A DNA stretch of 52,628 nucleotides, taken from contig WPIF01000019.1 in assembly GCA_009773185.1 (NCBI GenBank), positions 1-52,628 of the forward strand, given 5' to 3'. The notes beneath the pieces are model-generated. The model worked only from the letters and a program-made list of their open reading frames with translations, searched no databases and had not been told where the DNA came from. Below, one piece after another: positions 32,111 to 40,541 of this stretch (positions are counted from its first letter, which is position 1; every line of letters begins with the position of its first letter). The position numbers and the translations under genes are program-made. The DNA comes from Nitrospirota bacterium (lineage in GTDB: Bacteria > Nitrospirota > Thermodesulfovibrionia > Thermodesulfovibrionales > UBA1546).

Positions 32111-32144
32111 ATAAAAAGGCCACGGGGTTTATTCCGTGGCCTTT
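32111..32144 (-). terminator. Rho-independent terminator of the candidate small RNA
   Basis: On the minus strand AAAGGCCACGG and CCGTGGCCTTT form an 11-bp stem with an 8-nt loop, followed by TTTTTAT. The A-rich 5' flank means it may work in both directions. Confidence 0.85.
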
Positions 32145-32260
32145 GAAGTTTTTCTTATTATCCGACTAACAGTTAATAGAATCCCCCTTCAGCCACGGCA
32201 CCTATGTGCCAGGCGTTCTTAAGGACGGCCTTATTAATCAGCATCGGATTGTAAAACATG
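32112..32260 (-). ncRNA. Candidate small non-coding RNA, about 150 nt
   Basis: A consensus promoter upstream and a strong terminator downstream enclose DNA with no credible ORF. The predicted transcript folds as a rod: GTTTT/AAAAC, ATCCGA/TCGGAT, TTAATA/TATTAA, GCC/GGC and an apical GGCAC-ATAG-GTGCC hairpin, in nested order. A long rod with internal bulges is reminiscent of 6S RNA, but I could not match 6S core sequence, so the identity is open. It lies in the gap between the AlkD-like and Tam-like genes. Confidence 0.62.
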
Positions 32261-32265
32261 CTTTA

Positions 32266-32294
32266 AATATACGACGGGATTAGATTTGTGTCAA
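32266..32294 (-). promoter_or_regulatory. Strong sigma-70 promoter of the small RNA
   Basis: On the minus strand TTGACA, exactly 17 bp, then TATATT. Transcription would start near 32259. It is the best -35/-10 pair in the window and has no ORF downstream until the terminator. Confidence 0.8.
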
Positions 32295-32350
32295 GGGGGG
32301 GGAGAACTTCTGCACTAGGGGGCCATCAAAAAACTAAAACCCTCTCTGTC

Positions 32351-33070
32351 TCATATCCCTGTTATCAAAGCTTTCATCTTCTCAGAAAGCCTCTTTGAGC
32401 CTTCCCTGAGGGTAAGGCCTGATGCACTGCCTTTAATCTTCATCAGAAAAGCGAATGCCTCGTCAGGATTTGGTTTTGATATTTCCCTCAGGCACCAGCC
32501 GATTGCCTTTCTTATAAAGAACTCTTTTTCAGAGGCCATTTTTTCAGCAAATTTAAAGAAAAGTTTTTTATCTCCTTTGCCATGCCTGAAGAGAAGTATT
32601 TGTGATATAAGCGAGGCCCTCCTCATCCAGAAATTATCAGAGCTGCTCCACCTCTTCAGATAAACAAACGCCCTTTTGTCCTTTTCGAGCACTGTACCCA
32701 CGAGGTGAATAGAGATGTCATCAACAAGGTCCCAGCCTGTTGATTGAGCAAGCATTTTTTCGAGCAAAGGCATTACTGAAAGGTCAAGACATTCCGGATA
32801 ATACTGCAGTATCCTTAAAGCGAGCTTTTTTTCATCATGATACTCTGAGTTCCAGAGCCTTTCGGCAAGTTCGATAATATGTTCTTTACCGGCGTCTTTA
32901 TTTGATTTCCGGAATTCTCTGGCAATCTCTCCGGTTACAGGCAGGGAAACACCAAAAAATTTGAAAGGGCTTTTTAAATATCTCTTCGAATTTACTGCCC
33001 GCTCCTTATTGGAATGTTTTTTAAGGGCATTCCTCAGCAGGACAATCTGGTCATTGATAGCCTTATTCAT
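32351..33070 (-). CDS. DNA alkylation repair glycosylase, AlkD-like
   Basis: HEAT-repeat-like DNA glycosylase removing bulky or charged alkyl bases such as 3-methyladenine and 7-methylguanine. The AlkD active site residues are visible: STGWDLVDDISIHLVG contains the Trp and catalytic Asp (W109/D113 in AlkD), and FIRKAIGWCLREIS holds the second Trp (W187). The N-terminal SPFKFFGVSLP also matches. The 239 residues fit. AAAGGA precedes the ATG. A DNA-repair-type radical-SAM gene lies divergently beside it. Confidence 0.9.
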   Translation of the reverse strand: MNKAINDQIVLLRNALKKHSNKERAVNSKRYLKSPFKFFGVSLPVTGEIAREFRKSNKDAGKEHIIELAERLWNSEYHDEKKLALRILQYYPECLDLSVMPLLEKMLAQSTGWDLVDDISIHLVGTVLEKDKRAFVYLKRWSSSDNFWMRRASLISQILLFRHGKGDKKLFFKFAEKMASEKEFFIRKAIGWCLREISKPNPDEAFAFLMKIKGSASGLTLREGSKRLSEKMKALITGI

Positions 33071-33261
33071 TTATCCTTTGAACATGAAATAAAAAATTAC
33101 TTCATTTTAACATAATTTTTTTCTGAGCAGTTGGCGGAGTTTCTCCCTCTTATTTTTGTATTCCATATTTGATTCAATCAAAGAAAAACCCAAAAAGATT
33201 TAGCATCAATCCTAAAAATCGCAGGGGGAAAATTGTGTTATAATTTCAGTAAGGTTACCCG

Positions 33262-34383
33262 GTGGACACAATCGAAAAGCTTAAAATCCTTTCTGAAGAT
33301 TCGCAATATGACCTTGCATGCGCATGCGGCACAGGAAAGGATGACCACAGGAAAAGGGGGACAGAGGGCAAATGGCTCTATCCTGTTGCGCTTCCTCAGG
33401 GAGGTTATTCGATACTCCTTAAAACCCTTCTTTCAAATGCATGCAAAAACGACTGCAAATACTGTCCCCTGCGCTCTGATACGGATGTCAGGCGATGCAC
33501 CCTCCAGCCCGAAGAAACAGCAAATATATTCATGGAATATTTGAGAAAGAAAAAAGTATTCGGCCTTTTCCTGAGTTCAGGAGTTATCGGCACTCCTGAT
33601 AATACGATGGACAGAATCAACAGCGTCGCCCGCATCCTTAGATACAAAAATGGCTTCAAGGGCTATATCCATCTGAAAATAATTCCCGGCGCATCAGATG
33701 CAGCAATAGAAGATTCCTTTTCCCTTGCAAGCGCGGTTTCCCTGAATATCGAGACACCGGGCAAGGAGCGCTTTGGCCTGCTTTCAGGAAAAAAGGATTA
33801 TATGAACGATATCATCAGGCCGATGAAGTTCATGGCAGGGCTCAGGAAACAGGGAGGGAGAGCAGAAAAGGTTAAATGCACAACCCAGTTCATTGTTGGC
33901 GCCTCTGACGAGACTGATTCAGAGATCATAGGATACATGTCAGGCATATACAATAAACTCAAATTCAACCGTGTATATTTTTCAGCATATCAGAAAGGCC
34001 TCGGGCATCCCACTATCCCCGGTGAAAAGATGCCCCTCTCCAAACCCGAGAATATCTTTGCACGTGAGCACCGCCTGTATCAGGTTGATTTTCTCATGAG
34101 AAGATACGGATTCAGGACAGGAGACATCATCCTTAACAGCAACGGCAATTTAAGCCTCGACAAAGACCCGAAGCAGCTATGGGCTGAGAGCCATCCTGAA
34201 TTTTATCCTGTGAGAATCAACAAAGCTGACAGGGAGGCGCTCCTGCGGGTGCCTGGAATAGGGCCTGAGACTGTATCGAGGATTCTCAAGGCACGGCGCG
34301 AACAGAGAATAAGCTGCCTTGAGTATCTGGGAATAAGAGGAAAAAGGCTGGAAAAGATACAGGGCTACGCAACCTGTGATTGA
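33262..34383 (+). CDS. Radical-SAM protein, putative DNA modification/repair type, with helix-hairpin-helix
   Basis: The 4Fe-4S SAM motif is NACKNDCKYCPLR (CxxxCxxC). The protein begins with LSEDSQYDLACACG and ends with a helix-hairpin-helix (LLRVPGIGPETVSRILKA), the layout of the radical-SAM family predicted to act on DNA. In many genomes it is paired with a UdgX/DUF4130 protein; no such gene is next to it here. Length 373 with a GTG start. It is divergent from the AlkD-like gene and its last base pairs overlap the long reading of pdhA. Substrate unknown. Confidence 0.85.
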   Translation: MDTIEKLKILSEDSQYDLACACGTGKDDHRKRGTEGKWLYPVALPQGGYSILLKTLLSNACKNDCKYCPLRSDTDVRRCTLQPEETANIFMEYLRKKKVFGLFLSSGVIGTPDNTMDRINSVARILRYKNGFKGYIHLKIIPGASDAAIEDSFSLASAVSLNIETPGKERFGLLSGKKDYMNDIIRPMKFMAGLRKQGGRAEKVKCTTQFIVGASDETDSEIIGYMSGIYNKLKFNRVYFSAYQKGLGHPTIPGEKMPLSKPENIFAREHRLYQVDFLMRRYGFRTGDIILNSNGNLSLDKDPKQLWAESHPEFYPVRINKADREALLRVPGIGPETVSRILKARREQRISCLEYLGIRGKRLEKIQGYATCD

Positions 34384-34457
34384 ATATAAAGAGAGCTGGA
34401 ATTGTTTGGTATAGAATCAGAGTGCGGGTTGTGGTAAGATTCGAAAGGACAATAAAT

Positions 34458-35516
34458 ATGCCGGAAAAGATACTGGAATCATTTAACGTGAAACATCTGT
34501 CAATCCTTGATGAAAAGGGGGATACTGATGAATCCCTCATGCCTTCCCTGTCAGATACTGATATAAAAATGATGTATGAGTTGCTTGTTCTTTCACGGAC
34601 CTTTGACCACCAGGCCCTTAATCTTCAGAGGGAAGGCAGGATAGGCTCCTATGCGCCTATTTTAGGACAGGAGGCGTCACAGATAGGCAGCGCTTTTGCC
34701 CTTGAGAAAACTGATTGGATATTTCCGTCATTCAGAGAGATAGGTGTTTATATAACGATGGGCTATCCATTGCATATGTTGTTCCAGTACTGGTCAGGAG
34801 ATGAAAGAGGCGTTAAAACTCCTGAGGAGTTGAATATCTTTCCTGTCTGTGTGCCTGTAGGAACACAGGTGCCTCATGCTGCAGGTGCAGCGATGGCAAT
34901 AAAATATAAGAATAAAAGAAAAGCGGTTGCAGCCTATTTCGGTGACGGAGGGACTTCAGAAGGAGATTTCCATGAAGGGATGAATATGGCAGGCGTATTT
35001 AAACTGCCTGTTGTTTTTATCTGCCAGAACAACCACTGGGCAATATCAGTTCCAAGAGAAAAGCAGACTGCATCAAAAACAATTGCTCAAAAGGCATTTG
35101 CATATGGCTTTGAGGGAATTCAGGTTGACGGAAATGATATCTTTGCTGTTTACAAAGCAACAAAAGACGCATTAGACAAGGCAAAAAAGGGTGAAGGCCC
35201 GACACTTATAGAATGTTTTACATACAGGATGTCAGACCATACAACGTCTGATGATGCATCGCGATACAGATTTAAGGAAGAACTTGAGGCCTGGAAACCG
35301 AAAGACCCGATTCTGAGATTGAGGCTGTTCATGGAGAAAAAAGGATTGTGGACAGGGCAGTATCAGAAAGAAGTTGAAGGCAGAGCAAAAGAGGCGGTTG
35401 ATGAAGCTGTGAAAAAAGAAGAGGCAATAGAGCATCCCGAGCCAAAGGATATGTTTACATTTACTTTTGAAAAACTGACGCAGAGACAGACAAAACAAAT
35501 AAGGGATTTTCAGTAA
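34458..35516 (+). CDS. pdhA: Pyruvate dehydrogenase E1 component, alpha subunit
   Basis: Thiamine-diphosphate enzyme subunit that decarboxylates pyruvate. The TPP motif is FGDGGTSEGDFHEGMNMAGVF...NN, and YRMSDHTTSDDASRYR is the phosphorylation-loop region conserved in E1-alpha. Starting at the ATG with AAAGGA gives 352 residues; a longer reading adds 26 residues that do not look like the family. Its stop touches the 5' arm of structured element B, and pdhB follows. Confidence 0.94.
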   Translation: MPEKILESFNVKHLSILDEKGDTDESLMPSLSDTDIKMMYELLVLSRTFDHQALNLQREGRIGSYAPILGQEASQIGSAFALEKTDWIFPSFREIGVYITMGYPLHMLFQYWSGDERGVKTPEELNIFPVCVPVGTQVPHAAGAAMAIKYKNKRKAVAAYFGDGGTSEGDFHEGMNMAGVFKLPVVFICQNNHWAISVPREKQTASKTIAQKAFAYGFEGIQVDGNDIFAVYKATKDALDKAKKGEGPTLIECFTYRMSDHTTSDDASRYRFKEELEAWKPKDPILRLRLFMEKKGLWTGQYQKEVEGRAKEAVDEAVKKEEAIEHPEPKDMFTFTFEKLTQRQTKQIRDFQ

Positions 35517-35644
35517 TGCTGCATGATATTGTGTTTGAGCGGTTTATTTTGCCGATATTCCTAGAGTAAAAATTGTAAAAATAGAGAGGCAAAATCCTCG
35601 GAGCGTAGCGAGAATGAGCGAGAACATTATATCATGCAAAGCAT
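35516..35644 (+). repeat. Dispersed structured element, copy B, between pdhA and pdhB
   Basis: Outer arms ATGCT.GCATGATAT and ATATCATGC..AGCAT pair over about 14 bp with a small bulge. The core has TTGAGCGGTTT, stem ATTTTGCC/GGCAAAAT, hairpin CTC..GC-GTA-GC-GAG and AGAATGAGCGA. The loop of the second stem differs fully from copy A. It begins at the pdhA stop codon and lies in the sense direction of the pdhA-pdhB transcript, so it would be part of that mRNA. Confidence 0.8.
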
Positions 35645-35668
35645 AAAATGTTTTTGGGGTAACTTATC

Positions 35669-36631
35669 ATGCCTAAATTAAACATGGTTCAGGCAATAAA
35701 CCTTGCATTGAAAGAAGAGATGCAGAGGGACAAGAATGTCTTACTGCTCGGAGAGGATGTTGGCAAAGACGGCGGGGTATTCAGGGTTTCAGAGGGGCTG
35801 CTGGAACAGTTTGGCCCTGAGAGAATCATAGATACGCCTCTGGCTGAGTCCGGCATTGTCGGCGCAGCAATAGGAATGGCTGTATACGGTTTAAGGCCTG
35901 TTGCAGAGATTCAGTTCATGGGGTTTATCTATCCTGCCTTAGACCAGATTTTTTCCCATGCCTCAAGGATTCGCTCACGTTCAAGGGGAAGGTTCACATG
36001 CCCTTTGGTCGTCAGGGCCCCGTATGGCGCAGGGATAAAAGCGCCTGAACTTCATTCAGAAAGCACAGAGGCATTGTTCTGTCATATGCCGGGGATAAAG
36101 GTTGTTGTCCCTTCATCTCCTTATAATGCAAAAGGGCTTTTGCTCTCATCAATAAGAGACCCTGACCCTGTAATATTTCTTGAATCAACAAGGCTCTACC
36201 GCTCCATAAAAGAAGAAGTCCCTGAAGGCGAATATTCAATCCCGCTCGGAAAGGCAAGGATTGTTCAGGAGGGAAAAGATGTAACTTTGATTGCATGGGG
36301 AAGTATGCTTCAAAGGGCCTTAAAGGCAGCTGAAGGAATTGATGCAGACATAATTGATTTAATAACCTTAAGCCCTTTTGATGAAGAGGCAATATTTAAG
36401 TCAGTTAAAAAAACAGGCCGTGTCGTGATTATTCATGAGGCCCCAAAGACCTGCGGATTCGGCGCAGAGCTTTCAGCAACTATTGCAGAGGATGCGATGC
36501 TTTACCTTAAAGCCCCGATAATCAGGATTACAGGTTTTGATGCTGTCATGCCTTTTTCAAAGCTTGAAGATTATTACATGCCAACTGCTGAGAGGATTAA
36601 AAAAGGGATTCAAGAGGTGATGAAGTATTAG
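35669..36631 (+). CDS. pdhB: Pyruvate dehydrogenase E1 component, beta subunit
   Basis: Partner of PdhA. It contains LLGEDVGKDGGVFRVSEGL, the E1-beta TPP-contact region, PLAESGIVGAAIGMAVYGLRPVAE(I) and the C-terminal transketolase domain with EAPKTCGFGAELSATI. The 320-residue length fits. The intergenic 152 bp from pdhA is filled by a structured element; otherwise the two genes are one operon. The E3 gene lpd is not in the window. Confidence 0.94.
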   Translation: MPKLNMVQAINLALKEEMQRDKNVLLLGEDVGKDGGVFRVSEGLLEQFGPERIIDTPLAESGIVGAAIGMAVYGLRPVAEIQFMGFIYPALDQIFSHASRIRSRSRGRFTCPLVVRAPYGAGIKAPELHSESTEALFCHMPGIKVVVPSSPYNAKGLLLSSIRDPDPVIFLESTRLYRSIKEEVPEGEYSIPLGKARIVQEGKDVTLIAWGSMLQRALKAAEGIDADIIDLITLSPFDEEAIFKSVKKTGRVVIIHEAPKTCGFGAELSATIAEDAMLYLKAPIIRITGFDAVMPFSKLEDYYMPTAERIKKGIQEVMKY

Positions 36632-36703
36632 TTTTCAGCTACTTCGGGTTTTCCGGCTAGCCGCCTTCACAGCCTTTGGATTCCCTGGCTTCCTTAGTTA
36701 CTG

Positions 36704-37771
36704 CTAAGAATACAGCAGCTTTCTTTCCAGGTCTGTTGTACGGGAAATCCGCCTCGCTTCATCAAGGGTTATAATCTCCTTCTTGCAGAGCTGGACCAGG
36801 TGCTGATCCAGAGTCTGCATGTTATATTCATCGCGCCCTTTTTCAATATATTGTTCAAGTTCCTCAAGGTGGCCATCCCGGATGCAGGCCTTAATGGTGG
36901 CTGTCGCATACATTACTTCCATGGCAGGCAGAATAGTTTCGCCGCTTTTCCCCCGTACGAGACGCAGGGAAACTGTTGCCACAATAATTTCCGCCAATCT
37001 GTGGCGCAGGCTCTCCTGGGCCTGGGGTGGAAAGTACCCTACGATACGGCTGATAGTGGAAGCCGCGTTATGTGTATGCAGGGTCGAGAGTACCAGATGT
37101 CCTGTTTCTGCAGCTTTAATGCAGGCGTCAATTGTTTCCAGGTCACGCATTTCTCCAACCATGATAACATCGGGATCCATACGCATCGCTGCCTTGAGGG
37201 CTCCGCCGTAACCCTCTGTGTCAATGCCTACTTCCCTTTGGATAATACAGCTTTTATTTGAATTAAAAATATACTCTATCGGATCTTCAATAGTAACAAC
37301 ACTGTAATTGAAATTGTCGTTGATATGCCTGATCATTGAAGCAAGGGTTGTAGATTTGCCGTTGCCGGTGGGCCCGCAGACAAGGATCAGGCCGTTCGGG
37401 GCCTTAGTGATATTTCCCAATACAGGCGGCAGATTAAGTTCCTCGAAAGTGCCGATATGGTGAGGGATGACACGCATCACAAGTCCAATATTTCCCCGCT
37501 GACGGAAGATACTGACTCTGAAACGCCCTACGTTTGACAAGGCATAAGAAGTATCGAATTCCTTTAGGTCTTCAGGCAGCTTCCGGTTGTGCTGCTCCAT
37601 TACTGCCGATGCTATAGACTCTGTATCTTTTTTGGTTAACTTATTCAATTTTGAGCGAATCAAGTGCCCGCGAGCCCTGAATAAGGGTGGATTGTCCACT
37701 TCAAAGTGGATATCGGAAACCCTTTTTTCAAATGCAATTTCCAGAATTTTTGTCAAAGTGGTGATGTCCAT
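36704..37771 (-). CDS. pilT: PilT-like twitching motility ATPase
   Basis: Type IV pilus retraction ATPase. Walker A is CGPTGNGKSTTL, the Asp box TIEDPIEYIF, Walker B DPDVIMVGEMRDLETI and the His box STLHTHNAASTISRIV. The C-terminal region has TIKACIRDGHLEELEQYIEKG where PilT has its AIRNLIRE motif, so it is degenerate and PilU-like features cannot be excluded. Length 355. It lies on the strand opposite to the pdh genes, 52 bp after the DUF4388 gene. Confidence 0.9.
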   Translation of the reverse strand: MDITTLTKILEIAFEKRVSDIHFEVDNPPLFRARGHLIRSKLNKLTKKDTESIASAVMEQHNRKLPEDLKEFDTSYALSNVGRFRVSIFRQRGNIGLVMRVIPHHIGTFEELNLPPVLGNITKAPNGLILVCGPTGNGKSTTLASMIRHINDNFNYSVVTIEDPIEYIFNSNKSCIIQREVGIDTEGYGGALKAAMRMDPDVIMVGEMRDLETIDACIKAAETGHLVLSTLHTHNAASTISRIVGYFPPQAQESLRHRLAEIIVATVSLRLVRGKSGETILPAMEVMYATATIKACIRDGHLEELEQYIEKGRDEYNMQTLDQHLVQLCKKEIITLDEARRISRTTDLERKLLYS

Positions 37772-37823
37772 TTTCCTTTTCCTCTTGAATGTTATATATT
37801 GTTAGGTATCTGTGTCAAGTCTG

Positions 37824-39632
37824 TCATTTAGACGCCTTGCTGCCCTGTTTGCGATAAAGTATGTTCTCCAAAATAAGGCCGGCCTCATTAGCCAGAATTT
37901 CCAATAAATCACTCTGTAAGGTTGTGGCCTCTTTCCCTCCGAAATCTCCATATATAAGGGCCACAGTCTTACCCCGGGTCTTCACCGGCAGGAGAATTAT
38001 AGTCGGCCTCAGAGGCGCGCCAATCACTTCAAAGAGATGTTTCTTTAATGCTTCATCTTCGCTTTCTCCATAAAAAAATCGCCCCTTTTCAGTCACATCA
38101 CGGAATACCGACGGTTTTGTCAGGGGTATCTTCAGGCTTGTTGCTGAAGTTGGCCCTGTATTTCTTTCGGCAGACACCCCTATGGCTTTTTCTCCTGCAA
38201 GCTCTGCAGGACGGACAATAAAAGTAACAGACCGTTCAAATATTTCAGAGACATACTGAAGAAGGGCAAGAGAAATGGCAGCCGGTTCTTTAATGTCCCG
38301 AAGGGGCAGGATGCGGCTCTTGAGTTTTCCCATCTGATTGTCTGCTGCCGCAATGTTTTTCTGCTCATGGAAAAAGCCTTTGATATAAGAGTTAAAGGTT
38401 TCCAGAAATGTTATCGTATCCTGAATGAAAGTCGCTTTCCCTGCCTTTATTGAGGGTTTTGGGAAAACAGCCCTTGTGCCGTCATGAAATGCCTGTAACA
38501 TAAAGGCATAATCCGGCGAAGAAGCCATCTGGACAGCAGAAACCTGCGGATATTTTTCTTTTACCCGTTGCCTCAGGCCGACGATTTTTTCCTTGGAAAG
38601 TATCCCTTCCGTAGTTTCGGGGTTATCAAAAACCAGAAGGGGCGAGGCCTTTATTTTAAGGCACTGGTCTATGATGCGGTTAAGTTCCTCTTCGCCGGCT
38701 GTAGCAAATACAAGGACCCCCTCATCCTTGCATATCGTCATAACCGAATGATTTATGAGTTCATCCTCGCTAAGCAGTATGAGGCCTTTCGTCCCGCCAT
38801 CCTGCCTTTGCGACCCGTCATAGGCGCCTCTGGTTGCCGTAGATTTTTTCAAAAAAGAGACAAAGACCTCCTGCTCTTCGGACGAAAAATCGGCTAAAGT
38901 CTCCTTTATCTTTTGGCGGTGAATTTCAGCCGGGTCAAAAACCTCATTCACAGGCAAAAACTCAGGGATTTTTCTTTCCATATGGTCAAGGTCGCCCAGG
39001 CCCAAGTCGTCCGCAGTAAGGGCTGAACTCTTTGCCCCGGGTTCCAAAACCACTTCTGATGGCAGCACCTCTTCAAACAATTCTTCATCAGACGGAACAA
39101 CTTTGCCTGGCTGGCGGTCACGTTCCTGTTCATCAAAAATGCGAAGGGCCTCCATCAATACCATCTGCGAGTCGAGGCATATTTCCTGTTCCATCTTGCC
39201 TATGGGATAACTACAATCAGGAGACACTACAACGGCTTCTGTATCGAGGGTGAAGGTTCCCTTTGTCCAGCCTACCAATTCAACAACAGTCATTTCTATC
39301 AGTTTCGTCAGTCCCTTAATTGCATCGTCATGCTTTAGCTTGCCCATTTCCATAAGCGTGGCTATCAACGGTTTGCGGTTTTTCCCTGCCTTTTTTTGGA
39401 CTTCCAGCGCCTGTTTGAGATCTTCGATGGTTATGGCGTTCAATTTTACCAGGACAGTGCCGATGCGGACTCTGTTCAGATGATTTGCGCCAACGATATA
39501 TCCATTGCTGAAAATTATCCGGCTTTCGCCCTTGCTTCCTTTGACGAAAAGAGCGCCTGACTTCCTCGTTGTATTGAGCAGCTGGATTATATCAACTATA
39601 TGTAGTTGTTCTAACTCTCCGGTAAATGCCAT
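37824..39632 (-). CDS. DUF4388 (PATAN-type) signalling protein with receiver-like and GAF-like regions
   Basis: The N-terminal DUF4388 domain (FTGELEQLHIVDIIQLL; GALFVKG; IIFSNGYIVGA) is found in signalling and motility regulators of deltaproteobacteria. About residues 260-420 have the alternating pattern of a receiver-like domain (LILLSEDELIN..., ASPLLVFDNPE). The last 150 residues read like a GAF domain (LPVKTRGKTVALIYGDFG). Length 602. No DNA-binding domain. Same strand as pilT and likely co-transcribed, so it may regulate pilus retraction or surface sensing. That link is inference. Confidence 0.78.
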   Translation of the reverse strand: MAFTGELEQLHIVDIIQLLNTTRKSGALFVKGSKGESRIIFSNGYIVGANHLNRVRIGTVLVKLNAITIEDLKQALEVQKKAGKNRKPLIATLMEMGKLKHDDAIKGLTKLIEMTVVELVGWTKGTFTLDTEAVVVSPDCSYPIGKMEQEICLDSQMVLMEALRIFDEQERDRQPGKVVPSDEELFEEVLPSEVVLEPGAKSSALTADDLGLGDLDHMERKIPEFLPVNEVFDPAEIHRQKIKETLADFSSEEQEVFVSFLKKSTATRGAYDGSQRQDGGTKGLILLSEDELINHSVMTICKDEGVLVFATAGEEELNRIIDQCLKIKASPLLVFDNPETTEGILSKEKIVGLRQRVKEKYPQVSAVQMASSPDYAFMLQAFHDGTRAVFPKPSIKAGKATFIQDTITFLETFNSYIKGFFHEQKNIAAADNQMGKLKSRILPLRDIKEPAAISLALLQYVSEIFERSVTFIVRPAELAGEKAIGVSAERNTGPTSATSLKIPLTKPSVFRDVTEKGRFFYGESEDEALKKHLFEVIGAPLRPTIILLPVKTRGKTVALIYGDFGGKEATTLQSDLLEILANEAGLILENILYRKQGSKASK

Positions 39633-39732
39633 AGGTGTTTAACTCAACAAGCAGCTTTTTTTATGCATATAGAAGAATACCATAAGAAACTCGGCATGGT
39701 AAATACAAGAAATATGAGAAAATATCCGGACT

Positions 39733-39933
39733 TCAGGAAGATGCATTTACATCAGGCAACCCGCTGTTTTCCGTTTCTCCTGCCGGTTCTGTTTCTTGCG
39801 GGGATTCCGTTTCAGCGTTCCCTTTTATATCCTCATCTTTTTTAAAACGTCTCTGCCTTTTCTCTTCCTGCTTTTTCAGCCTCGACAATTCTTTTCTTCT
39901 TTTATCGCTCTTAAACGCCCCGGCTCTTCCCAA
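39733..39933 (-). CDS. Small basic protein, conserved-looking
   Basis: The start reads GRAGAFKSDKRRKELSRLKK, and EEKRQRRFKKDEDIK continues a very basic helix; the acidic C-terminus is low complexity. The start is TTG with AGGAGG 4 nt upstream, which supports translation. From memory similar 60-70-residue proteins exist in deltaproteobacteria, without known function. It might bind nucleic acid. Confidence 0.62.
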   Translation of the reverse strand: MGRAGAFKSDKRRKELSRLKKQEEKRQRRFKKDEDIKGNAETESPQETEPAGETENSGLPDVNASS

Positions 39934-40007
39934 AGTTCCTCCTTAAATGCATTGCGCTTTCAATATTATATCACAGATGCGTGTTTCGGAAAAAACTAAA
40001 GGGATGG

Positions 40008-40412
40008 TTAATAAATCACTACGCTGTAGCCGGGAAATTTACCTGCCGAACTAATCTTTTTCTTCAATCCTTTTGAATCGAATCTCCCGTATGCCAGAGA
40101 GTTATCATATAACCTGATTTGTTTTTGAGTTTTATCAATATCGAATTTTCCTCCGCCAACCACTTCCCACCCGGGTTCGCGTATGTCAAAACGCTTTTCC
40201 TCTCCTGCGTATGCCCCTTTAAGTCCTCGGTCCAGACAAAACCGCTCAACAATATTGGCGTGATAGAGGGTAAGCTCCTTTGGGGAAAAGACAAGATACT
40301 CTGTCTGTTTATTTCTTATCTGGACAAACTTGCCGTTTATTTTATCAGGCACAGGTGTTTTTGCTTTGTTCGAATAATATGTCTCAATGTAATCTACAAA
40401 AACTACATCCAT
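40008..40412 (-). CDS. Janus/Ocnus-like protein
   Basis: The order of motifs, VERFCLDRGLKGAYAGEE then WEVVGGGKFDIDKTQKQIRLY and NSLAYGRFDSKGLKKK, resembles the Janus/Ocnus family, which includes eukaryotic protein-histidine phosphatase PHPT1. Catalytic His (in VDYIETYYSN... or LTLYHANIVERF) is plausible at HANI. The ATG three codons into the open frame has a GGAGG 10 nt upstream. Length 134. The function in bacteria is unknown; assignment is moderate. Confidence 0.5.
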   Translation of the reverse strand: MDVVFVDYIETYYSNKAKTPVPDKINGKFVQIRNKQTEYLVFSPKELTLYHANIVERFCLDRGLKGAYAGEEKRFDIREPGWEVVGGGKFDIDKTQKQIRLYDNSLAYGRFDSKGLKKKISSAGKFPGYSVVIY

Positions 40413-40476
40413 TCGTGTCACGCCTCCAGTTTATAGAATTAAATTATACCACAACAGATTCACGGAATATTTTAAA

Positions 40477-40505
40477 TTGACTGCCATTATCCTGCGTGTT
40501 ATTCT
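40477..40505 (+). promoter_or_regulatory. Promoter of pdhC
   Basis: TTGACT, 17 bp, TATTCT, ending 37 bp before the pdhC start. A separate promoter is needed because pdhC is cut off from pdhAB by opposite-strand genes. Confidence 0.6.
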
Positions 40506-40541
40506 TTTATTGATTAATAAACATTAAGGCAAGGAGGCATC

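Noticed and set aside
32112-32260. tRNA or tmRNA in the 32-kb gap
   Set aside because: No cloverleaf, no CCA end and no tag-coding frame; rod-shaped folding fits a small RNA instead.
34380-34457. N-terminal extension of PdhA
   Set aside because: It overlaps the radical-SAM stop, has no ribosome site and does not look like the family; the ATG with AAAGGA is better.
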